Source: Pseudopedobacter saltans DSM 12145 (GTDB lineage: Bacteria; Bacteroidota; Bacteroidia; Sphingobacteriales; Sphingobacteriaceae). Taken from it: DNA of 64,000 nucleotides. Location of the stretch: the NCBI RefSeq assembly GCF_000190735.1, contig NC_015177.1, positions 3,162,001-3,226,000 of the forward strand, given 5' to 3'. This document shows, piece after piece, positions 9,404 through 16,589 of this stretch. Below the pieces are notes generated by a model that was not told the origin of the DNA, made no database searches, and was given only the letters and a program-made list of their open reading frames with translations. A program made the translations under genes and the position numbers. The stretch's first letter is position 1, and every line of letters begins with the position of its first letter.

Positions 9404-10003
9404 ATGGCTAATACTTTTTCTAAAGACGATGGTTTTAATCAGGAAATATTGAAAGCGGCTAAACTGCTGTTTTCTAAATATGGCCTCAAAAAAACCACCA
9501 TGGAAGATGTAGCCAGGCATGTTGGAAAAGGCAAGAGTACTTTGTATTACTATTATCCCGGGAAAAATGAACTTTTTGAGGCAGTCGTAAAAGAGGAATT
9601 TAATAATGCGGTAAAGAAAATCCGTCTGGCCGTAAATCAGGAAAATACTTCTAAAGCTAAACTTCAGGCTTACCTGACGTCCCGGTTGAAATTAAGGGAA
9701 GAATACAACAATTTAAGCAAGGTTATTTCTGATGAAATATTCGACCATTTAAGAGAGATATTCCGTCTAAAAAACGAATTTACTGAAGTGCATATCGATT
9801 TTATAAAGGAAATTGTAAAGAGCGGTGTCCAGTTGGGTGATTTTAAACCTATGACCGATGATGAAATATCTTTCTTTGCCAACTGGATTAATGCGGCTTT
9901 CGTGGGGCTGGAAACTCCTACGCAGTCTTCTCTATGTATAATAGAGTCTCATGAATCCTGTAGTAAGTTGGTCGATCTTATAATTGGCGGGATCAACGCA
10001 TAA
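9404..10003 (+). CDS. TetR/AcrR-family transcriptional regulator
   Basis: A 199-residue regulator. The N-terminal helix-turn-helix (residues 10-55) reads ILKAAKLLFSKYGLKKTTMEDVARHVGKGKSTLYYYY. The C-terminal ligand-binding and dimerisation domain is helical and not close to any family I can name. The gene lies between two beta-barrel outer-membrane protein genes and diverges from the one at 8520, so control of envelope or efflux functions is an inference only. The ATG at 9404 fits the start of the domain. It ends with a very strong terminator. Confidence 0.9.
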   Translation: MANTFSKDDGFNQEILKAAKLLFSKYGLKKTTMEDVARHVGKGKSTLYYYYPGKNELFEAVVKEEFNNAVKKIRLAVNQENTSKAKLQAYLTSRLKLREEYNNLSKVISDEIFDHLREIFRLKNEFTEVHIDFIKEIVKSGVQLGDFKPMTDDEISFFANWINAAFVGLETPTQSSLCIIESHESCSKLVDLIIGGINA

Positions 10004-10018
10004 CTTAACAAAATCCAT

Positions 10019-10061
10019 AAAAAAGAGAGCCTGTTCAGAATCTGAACAGGCTCTCTTTTTA
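10019..10061. terminator. Strong bidirectional intrinsic terminator
   Basis: Near-perfect 20-bp stem (arms about 10019-10038 and 10042-10061; core GAGAGCCTGTTCAG paired with CTGAACAGGCTCTC) with a three-base loop, opening A run and closing T run. It separates tetR from the convergent beta-barrel gene. Confidence 0.9.
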
Positions 10062-10076
10062 TTCTCTTTTCTATTA

Positions 10077-10703
10077 TTAGAATTTGAAAACAAGGCCAAA
10101 TTGAGCAGCGTCAAAGATGTTGTTTATCGAACCTGCGCTTAAACCAAAATTAGTTTGAGCCTTTTGTCCATCAGGTTTCTCGCTTGTAAAACCAATAACA
10201 TTTGCTAAAGCAAAATTAAGTGCTATTTTTTCTGTTAAAAAGTAGTTTGCACCAACTCCAGCTCCAATACCTAAAACTTTTGATTTAACAGTATTTGTAT
10301 TGGCTGCAGTTGTAGGTCTTGTCTCAGTTTTACTTGTAGCATAACCTACACCAACTTCAGTATAAGTTTTAAAACGTTTACCTAGTTCTAAGAAATAATA
10401 ACGACCAAAAACTCCAGCTCCTAAATCATTTACTTTTTTCTCGTAACCTGTTGTACTGTTTTCATTTTTTGACGTACTTACACCTAATTGAATACCAATT
10501 GCAACTTTATCAGTTAAGAAATATCCTACTTTTGGAGTGATCTCAAATTCATTTACTTTAGTATCAGTGTTTTTATCATTAGATGAATGAAAACCAACGT
10601 TTCCTTCTACAAACCCGTTTCCTTGTTTGAAACCAAACTCCTGAGCGTTAGCTGTTAAAGCTAAACCTGAAATAGCAAATAATGCAATAAATAATCTTTT
10701 CAT
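10077..10703 (-). CDS. Small outer-membrane beta-barrel protein (porin-family-like)
   Basis: A 208-residue protein with a signal peptide (MKRLFIALFAISGLALTANAQ). Repeated amphipathic strands (FEITPKVGYFLTDKVAIGIQLGV, GIGAGVGANYFLTEKIALNFAL, each seen as separate strand pairs) end in FGLVFKF, typical of a beta-barrel with terminal Phe. It shares layout with the protein at 8520-9122. Function is unknown; it may be a structural or porin-like component. The start at 10703 directly precedes the signal peptide. A weak -7-like element (CATTTTTG) is present upstream, without a clear -33. Confidence 0.88.
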   Translation of the reverse strand: MKRLFIALFAISGLALTANAQEFGFKQGNGFVEGNVGFHSSNDKNTDTKVNEFEITPKVGYFLTDKVAIGIQLGVSTSKNENSTTGYEKKVNDLGAGVFGRYYFLELGKRFKTYTEVGVGYATSKTETRPTTAANTNTVKSKVLGIGAGVGANYFLTEKIALNFALANVIGFTSEKPDGQKAQTNFGLSAGSINNIFDAAQFGLVFKF

Positions 10704-10905
10704 AATAGTTTATTTTAAAATTTGGCGCAAAAATGTGTAATCAGTGGTGTGTTTCAGTCATTTTTCTGTAATTAAATTTATTATTATAAATATCTACCTG
10801 GAAATGAACACATTAATCAAATAATAAATTTTTAAAAATTGAAAACAATAAGATTGAAAACCAAGCATTTTAGATCAAATCTATATTAACTATCGCGACA
10901 ACACC

Positions 10906-10934
10906 TTCAATAAACCTTTTGAAGTTTTATTGAA
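10906..10934. promoter_or_regulatory. Dyad overlapping the dnaG -33 region
   Basis: Inverted repeat TTCAATAAA (10906-10914) and TTTATTGAA (10926-10934) with an 11-base centre. It covers the TTG at 10930-10932, so a protein bound here could affect dnaG transcription. It may also be a weak hairpin. Confidence 0.3.
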
Positions 10935-10961
10935 TTAGCCTGTTAAATTCTGCTAAATTTG
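10930..10961 (+). promoter_or_regulatory. dnaG promoter giving an almost leaderless mRNA
   Basis: TTG (10930-10932), 21-bp spacer, TAAATTTG (10954-10961). The -7 element ends seven bases before the ATG at 10969, so the predicted start of transcription falls at or within about three bases of the start codon. Confidence 0.6.
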
Positions 10962-10968
10962 TTCAGGC

Positions 10969-12909
10969 ATGATAAAGAAAGAAACAGTAGAGCGGATTTT
11001 AGAAACGGCGAGAATTGAAGAAGTCGTTGGGGATTTTGTGCATTTGAAAAAGCGAGGCACAAGCATGATCGGTCTTTGTCCTTTCCATGGCGAAAAAACA
11101 CCTTCTTTCCATGTTTCCCCGGCTAAAGGTATTTACAAGTGCTTCGGTTGCGGCGAGGGTGGAGATTCGTTGCAATTTGTCATGAGCCATGAAAAATATT
11201 CTTACCCGGAAGCGTTAAGATACCTGGCTAATAAATACAACATAGAAGTTGAAGAAATCGAAGTTTCTGATGAATATAAGGCAGAAGCAGATAAAAGAGA
11301 GAGCCTTTATATTACCACGGCTTATGCTGCAAAATTCTTTGCCGACAAACTTTGGAATACAGACGAAGGACGTTCTATTGGTTTAAGCTATTTTAAGGAA
11401 AGAGGTTTCAAAGAAGATATCTTAAAAAAATTCGAAATAGGTTATTCGCCAGAAGAATGGACTTCTCTTTACGATTCAGCTACTGCCGAAGGTTATAAAC
11501 AAGAGTTTCTGGAAGAAACCGGGCTCGTTATTAAAAACGATAAAGGTAGCGTCTATGACCGGTTCAGAACGCGTGTCATTTTCCCTATACATAACTTTAC
11601 GGGAAGAATTATTGGTTTTGGTGGCAGAACACTAAAAACCGATAAGAAAATCCCTAAATATGTGAACTCGCCCGAGAGCGAGATTTATTATAAATCAAAA
11701 GTTCTATACGGACTTTTCCATGCGAAAAAAGCGATTCGGGAAAGGGATAATTGTCTTCTTGTAGAAGGTTATGCCGATGTTCTTTCTGTCCATCAGGCAG
11801 GAGTTGAAAACGTAGTAGCTTCTTCCGGCACTTCGCTTACCACAGAGCAGATTAAGCTAATCGGACGTTTTACCAACAATGTAACGATCTTGTATGATGG
11901 GGATGCCGCGGGCATTAAGGCTTCTTTAAGGGGTTTGGATATGATTTTGGAAGAAGGCTTGAATGTTAAAGTTGTTCTTTTTCCCGATGGTCACGATCCG
12001 GACTCTTATATTCAAACTTTTGGTGCTTCGGCGTTTAAAACGCATGTAGAGCTTAATACCAAAGACTTCATTTTTTACAAGACGGAAATCTTGTTGCAGG
12101 ATGCCGCCAATGATCCTATCAAAAAAGCTGGGGTTATCAGGGATGTTATAGAAAGTATTGCTAAAATTCCGGACGCTATAAAGGCTTCTGTTTATGTCAG
12201 AGAATGTAGCAGCTTGCTGCAAATGGAAGAGCAGATTTTGATATCGGAGTTAAATAAAATCCGACTTGCAAAATCAAAAAAGGAAGCCCCAAATCAGCCC
12301 GGCTCGAACTTCCCTCCGCCTGAATTTTATGAAGAAGGTCCGCCGCCTGATTTATTTGACGACAACAGGCAAAGTATACAGGAAGATCTTCCCCAGGAAA
12401 AAGAAATGATCCGTATTTTATTAAGCTATGGTCATCATCTTGTTAATTGGGACGATATTACGGATACTTATATAGGACCATATATTGTTATGAATCTTAA
12501 CGATGTAACTTTTACAAATGCGGCCTTAGATAAGATTCTTAAATATTATATCCAGGAAGTAGAAAAAGGCACATTACCTCTGGAGAAAGATTTTTTGCAA
12601 CATCAGGACCGTGAGATATCTTCCATGGCGATTTCTCTTTTAACCAGTCCTTATAATTTAAGTGAAAACTGGTATAACATGCATAACATTACAGTTAAAA
12701 ATGAATCCGATCATTTAAAATCAACCGTTATGGGTGCTATTTTTCATCTGAAAAAGAAAAAAGTATTGGCGCTTATGGCGGAAAAGCAAAGAGAGATGCA
12801 ACAGGAGCAAGATGAAGCCAATCTTATGATTTTGGTAAAAAATTATATGGAATTAAAAGAAGTAGAAAAATACATTTCTAATTATTTAGGCACTGTAGTT
12901 TCTCATTAA
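10969..12909 (+). CDS. dnaG: DNA primase
   Basis: A 646-residue primase that makes RNA primers at the replication fork. The N-terminal CHC2 zinc-binding domain has its ligands visible (Cys37, His40, Cys58, Cys61). The RNA polymerase core follows with a TOPRIM domain: VEGYAD with Glu266 and the LYDGDAAG acidic motif (Asp310, Asp312). A C-terminal helicase-interacting region of about 200 residues is diverged, as is usual, and is preceded by a proline/acidic-rich linker (near residues 440-470). Length is normal for Bacteroidetes DnaG. The next gene starts two bases after the stop, so dnaG, the YraN gene and the cyclotransferase gene form an operon. Confidence 0.97.
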   Translation: MIKKETVERILETARIEEVVGDFVHLKKRGTSMIGLCPFHGEKTPSFHVSPAKGIYKCFGCGEGGDSLQFVMSHEKYSYPEALRYLANKYNIEVEEIEVSDEYKAEADKRESLYITTAYAAKFFADKLWNTDEGRSIGLSYFKERGFKEDILKKFEIGYSPEEWTSLYDSATAEGYKQEFLEETGLVIKNDKGSVYDRFRTRVIFPIHNFTGRIIGFGGRTLKTDKKIPKYVNSPESEIYYKSKVLYGLFHAKKAIRERDNCLLVEGYADVLSVHQAGVENVVASSGTSLTTEQIKLIGRFTNNVTILYDGDAAGIKASLRGLDMILEEGLNVKVVLFPDGHDPDSYIQTFGASAFKTHVELNTKDFIFYKTEILLQDAANDPIKKAGVIRDVIESIAKIPDAIKASVYVRECSSLLQMEEQILISELNKIRLAKSKKEAPNQPGSNFPPPEFYEEGPPPDLFDDNRQSIQEDLPQEKEMIRILLSYGHHLVNWDDITDTYIGPYIVMNLNDVTFTNAALDKILKYYIQEVEKGTLPLEKDFLQHQDREISSMAISLLTSPYNLSENWYNMHNITVKNESDHLKSTVMGAIFHLKKKKVLALMAEKQREMQQEQDEANLMILVKNYMELKEVEKYISNYLGTVVSH

Positions 12910-12910
12910 T

Positions 12911-13276
12911 ATGGCAATTCATAACGATTTTGGAAAAAAAGGCGAGCAGTTAGCCAAACTATTTCTGGAAGAAAACGGTTATGAAATCCTTGATGAGAAT
13001 TGGCACTTTAATAAAGCAGAGGTAGATCTTATTGCCTACAAAAACAAAACAATTATATTTATAGAAGTCAAAACCAGATCGGGAGACTACTTTGGAAGCC
13101 CCGAGGAGTTTGTCGATCATAAAAAACAAAAATTGTTAAGCGATGCCGCGGAAGAATATATTTACATTATGCAGCATCAGGGAGAAATAAGATTCGATAT
13201 CGTATCCATATTAATCAACAAACATTCGGAAAACCCTAAGATAACACATATAGAAGATGCTTTTTGGAACTATTAA
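12911..13276 (+). CDS. YraN/UPF0102-family nuclease-like protein
   Basis: A 121-residue protein of the UPF0102 (YraN) family, which has a restriction-endonuclease-like fold related to Holliday-junction resolvases. The signature residues are Glu12 (GEQLA), Glu37 and Asp39 (KAEVDLIAY), and Glu52-X-Lys54 (FIEVKTRSG), matching the PD-(D/E)XK metal site. Cytoplasmic DNA-processing activity is inferred from the fold. It starts two bases after dnaG, and its last 20 bases overlap the following lipoprotein gene. Confidence 0.93.
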   Translation: MAIHNDFGKKGEQLAKLFLEENGYEILDENWHFNKAEVDLIAYKNKTIIFIEVKTRSGDYFGSPEEFVDHKKQKLLSDAAEEYIYIMQHQGEIRFDIVSILINKHSENPKITHIEDAFWNY

Positions 13277-14321
13277 AAAACAGACTTTAAACTCGCTATT
13301 TATAGCACCTTTAATCGCTTTAACAGCTTTTTCCTGTAAAGAGAGTCATAAAAAATCAGAAAGTATTGCTTTGTTCCCCGAGAGTGGGAGTACTTATAAA
13401 TTAGGAGACGAATTTAAAGCTTTTGTAAAAACTGCAAATCTGCCGGATTCTGTTCAATATTATGTTGATGGAAAACTCATCGAAACAAAAAAAGACACAT
13501 CAAATATCAACATCAATACATCCAACCTTTCGCTGGGAACGCGTATAATATCTGCAAAAGTTTTCAGCGAAGGAAAGGAAGAAGAAATACAATCAAATAT
13601 TACCATTTTAACGCCCAGGGTTCCAAAGCAATTCGGGTTTAATGTTGTAAAAACATATAAACACGACACCAGCTCGTATACTCAGGGATTAGAATATCAC
13701 GATGGTATTTTTTATGAAAGTGATGGCGAGTATGGAGCATCAAGCCTTCGTAAAGTAAGCGTAGAGGGTAAGGTTCTTAAGCAAATTGATTTGGACAAGC
13801 GCTACTTTGCAGAAGGAATTACGATAATTGGAGACAAAATCCTGATGCTTACTTACAAAGAGAAAGTGATGTTTGAGTATGATAAAAACACTTTCGAATT
13901 GCTGAGAACCATCCCTTATAATCATGCAGAAGAAGGTTGGGGATTAACTTTTGATGGAAATGTGATTTATAATACAGACGGTACCAATCGCATTTTCAAA
14001 TTAAATAAAGACACTTATCAACCTGAAGGATTTATCGAGGTTTATGATAATAAAGGGCCTGTAAATTACCTGAATGAAATGGAGTGGATTGATGGCAAAA
14101 TTTATGCAAACATCTACACTTCTGATCTAATTGCTATAATAGACCCTAAAACGGGTGAAGTAGAAGCCTACATTAATCTATCTGGAATCAGAAAAGGCTC
14201 TGTAGAAGATGAATCTCAGGACGTATTGAATGGCATTGCATGGGACGCTAAAGGAAAAAGACTATTTGTTACCGGAAAAAAATGGTCAGAACTTTATCAA
14301 ATTACTTTAAAAGAACATTAA
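13257..14321 (+). CDS. Glutaminyl-peptide cyclotransferase-like lipoprotein
   Basis: A 354-residue protein with a lipoprotein signal (LTAFSC, lipidated Cys27). A short N-terminal Ig-like or linker region of about 90 residues follows. A five-bladed beta-propeller domain of the plant-type glutamine cyclotransferase family then covers roughly residues 125-354, with YTQGLEYHDGIFYESDGEYG, EGWGLTFDGN, NEMEWIDGKIYANIY and LNGIAWDAKGKRLFVTGK motifs. Family members convert N-terminal glutamine to pyroglutamate; here it should sit on the periplasmic side of a membrane. The start lies inside the end of the preceding gene; it is kept because it gives an intact lipoprotein signal. Confidence 0.9.
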   Translation: MLFGTIKKQTLNSLFIAPLIALTAFSCKESHKKSESIALFPESGSTYKLGDEFKAFVKTANLPDSVQYYVDGKLIETKKDTSNININTSNLSLGTRIISAKVFSEGKEEEIQSNITILTPRVPKQFGFNVVKTYKHDTSSYTQGLEYHDGIFYESDGEYGASSLRKVSVEGKVLKQIDLDKRYFAEGITIIGDKILMLTYKEKVMFEYDKNTFELLRTIPYNHAEEGWGLTFDGNVIYNTDGTNRIFKLNKDTYQPEGFIEVYDNKGPVNYLNEMEWIDGKIYANIYTSDLIAIIDPKTGEVEAYINLSGIRKGSVEDESQDVLNGIAWDAKGKRLFVTGKKWSELYQITLKEH

Positions 14322-14408
14322 GGCCGGCTCTGCTACAGCATTTTTACAAAGTGCGATTCAATCTCCTTCTTTTTATAGATATGTTTGTGACTATATCAAA
14401 AATTGGGT

Positions 14409-16529
14409 ATGATAAGAAAGCATTTTTTTCCGGGACTTTTACTCTTTTGCAGTATGTCAACAATAAACAGTAACTGCGCTTTAGCACAGGCCAATCCTTT
14501 TTTTTCTGAATATAATACACCTTTTCAGGTTCCTCCGTTCGAGAGCATTAAACCAGCACATTTTATGCCTGCTTTTGAAGAGGCTATGAAACAGCAAAAA
14601 GCAAAAGTTGCAGCAATTTACAGAGTACGGTCAACGCCAACTTTTCAAAATACTATAGTCGCACTGGAAGACAGTGGTACACTTTTAGACAATGTAAGTA
14701 CGGTGTTCTTCAATTTAACCAGCGCCAACACAAATCCCGAACTGGAAAAAATATCAACTGAAATTGCTCCAAAATTAGCCCAACATAGGGATGACATTTT
14801 TCTGAATCAGGAATTATTCACAAGGGTTAAGCAAATTCATGATAATGTAGCTAAGGAAAAGTTAAGTCCTGAAGAAGCCAGACTTTTAGACAAAACCTAT
14901 AAGTCTTTCGTTAGAAATGGGGCTAATTTAGACGAAAAATCCAAAGAGCGATTAAGAAATATCAACAAAGAACTTTCGTCCTTAACCGTTAAATTTGGTC
15001 AGAACCTCCTAAAAGAAGTTAACGCCTTTGAGTTGGTTATTGATAAAAAGGATGATCTGAGCGGGCTTCCTGAAGGATTGATTACCAATGCAGCAAAAGT
15101 CGCTAAAGAATCCGATTTAAACGGAAAATGGAAGTTTACATTACACAATCCAAGTGTAATGCCGTTTCTGGAATATGCTGATAACAGAAAATTAAGAGAG
15201 CAAATATACAAGGCATACACGCATAAAGGAGACAATAACAACGAATTTGACAACAATGAAAATGTTGCTAAAATAGTTTCTCTCCGAGCTGAACGGTCAA
15301 AACTTTTGGGCTACGATAGTTATGCAGATTTCGCATTGCAGGAAACTATGGCTAAAAACCCTGCATCTGTTTTCGATCTGCTCAATAACCTTTGGTCCGC
15401 CGCACTACCAGTGGCAAAATTAGAAGCTACCGAAATGCAGAAAATAATGGATAAGCAAGGTAAGGGCGAAAAGTTGGAAGCATGGGATTGGTTTTACTAT
15501 GCCAATAAGGTTAAACAGGAAAAATATAATTTCGATGCCGAAGAGTTAAAACCATATTTCCCCCTCGAGCAAGTTAAACAGGGAATTTTCTTTGTCTCGC
15601 AGCGTCTTTATGGATTGAGCTTTACCGAAGTTAAAGATATCCCCAAATATCATCCTGACGTTGTTGCTTACGAAGTGAAAGAAGCTAACGGTCGCCATGT
15701 GGGCATCTTTTATATGGACTTCTTTCCGAGAGGATCTAAAAGAGGAGGTGCCTGGATGACATCTTATAGAAAGCAATCTGCAAATGGTAAGAAAGTATCA
15801 CCCATAGTTTCTATTGTTTGCAATTTTACGCCTCCAAACGGTAGTGAGCCAGCACTATTAACTCCTGACGAAGTAGAAACCTTTTTTCATGAGTTTGGAC
15901 ACGCTTTACATGGCTTATTATCAAACGTGAAGTTTGAATCTTTAGCTGGAACTTCAGTTTCAAGAGATTTTGTGGAGCTACCTTCGCAGTTTATGGAGCA
16001 TTACGCTTTCGAAAAAGAGGTTTTAAATCAATATGCTAAACATTATAAAACCGGAGAACTTATCCCTCAGGCACTAATCGATAAAATGAATGCTGCTTCA
16101 AAATTTAATCAGGGATTTGCTACAGTAGAATATCTGGCTGCTTCTTTACTGGATATGGCCTATCATTCGCTTCCCACCGGAAAACAAGTTGAACCAGGTA
16201 AATTTGAACAGACTGAAATGGCAAAAATTGGCCTGATCCCACAAATTGCACCGAGATACCGAAGCACTTATTTCCAACATATTTTTGCTGGAGGATATTC
16301 TGCTGGTTATTATAGTTATATCTGGTCGGAAGTTCTGGATAGCGATGCCTTTGCTGCATTTAAAGAAACTGGCAATATTTTCGATCAAAAAACTGCTGAA
16401 TCCTTTAGAAAAAATATTCTGGAAAAAGGTGGCACAGTAGAACCTATGGATCTTTACAAAGCCTTTAGAGGTAAAGAACCTGATATTAAGTATTTATTGC
16501 AAAACAGAGGTTTGGAAAAACCTTTATAA
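14409..16529 (+). CDS. M3-family metallopeptidase (peptidyl-dipeptidase/oligopeptidase type)
   Basis: A 706-residue zinc peptidase of family M3 (Dcp/oligopeptidase A group). The zinc motif FFHEFGHALHG (His494, Glu495, His498) is intact, followed by the third ligand region (SRDFVELPSQFMEHY). The C-terminal ARYRSTYFQHIF-type region binds peptide ends. A signal peptide (MIRKHFFPGLLLFCSMS to ALAQA) indicates a periplasmic location, as in many Bacteroidetes Dcp proteins, where it would trim short peptides. The frame is open two codons further upstream from a TTG, but the ATG at 14409 is a better start. A terminator follows directly. Confidence 0.93.
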   Translation: MIRKHFFPGLLLFCSMSTINSNCALAQANPFFSEYNTPFQVPPFESIKPAHFMPAFEEAMKQQKAKVAAIYRVRSTPTFQNTIVALEDSGTLLDNVSTVFFNLTSANTNPELEKISTEIAPKLAQHRDDIFLNQELFTRVKQIHDNVAKEKLSPEEARLLDKTYKSFVRNGANLDEKSKERLRNINKELSSLTVKFGQNLLKEVNAFELVIDKKDDLSGLPEGLITNAAKVAKESDLNGKWKFTLHNPSVMPFLEYADNRKLREQIYKAYTHKGDNNNEFDNNENVAKIVSLRAERSKLLGYDSYADFALQETMAKNPASVFDLLNNLWSAALPVAKLEATEMQKIMDKQGKGEKLEAWDWFYYANKVKQEKYNFDAEELKPYFPLEQVKQGIFFVSQRLYGLSFTEVKDIPKYHPDVVAYEVKEANGRHVGIFYMDFFPRGSKRGGAWMTSYRKQSANGKKVSPIVSIVCNFTPPNGSEPALLTPDEVETFFHEFGHALHGLLSNVKFESLAGTSVSRDFVELPSQFMEHYAFEKEVLNQYAKHYKTGELIPQALIDKMNAASKFNQGFATVEYLAASLLDMAYHSLPTGKQVEPGKFEQTEMAKIGLIPQIAPRYRSTYFQHIFAGGYSAGYYSYIWSEVLDSDAFAAFKETGNIFDQKTAESFRKNILEKGGTVEPMDLYKAFRGKEPDIKYLLQNRGLEKPL

Positions 16530-16534
16530 AAGAC

Positions 16535-16565
16535 AAAGGCAGTCCGAAATCAGACTGCCTTTTTG
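16535..16565. terminator. Intrinsic terminator between convergent genes
   Basis: Perfect 10-bp stem AAAGGCAGTC / GACTGCCTTT with an eight-base loop and a T run, six bases after the peptidase stop. The opposite strand also has a T-rich end and would serve the convergent receptor gene. Confidence 0.85.
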
Positions 16566-16589
16566 ATATAATTGAGAAGTGATGAAAGC

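Noticed and set aside
9262-9411. A 49-codon open frame upstream of and overlapping the tetR start
   Set aside because: It has no recognisable domain or ribosome-binding site and lies in a divergent regulatory interval. It could still be a leader peptide, but nothing supports this.
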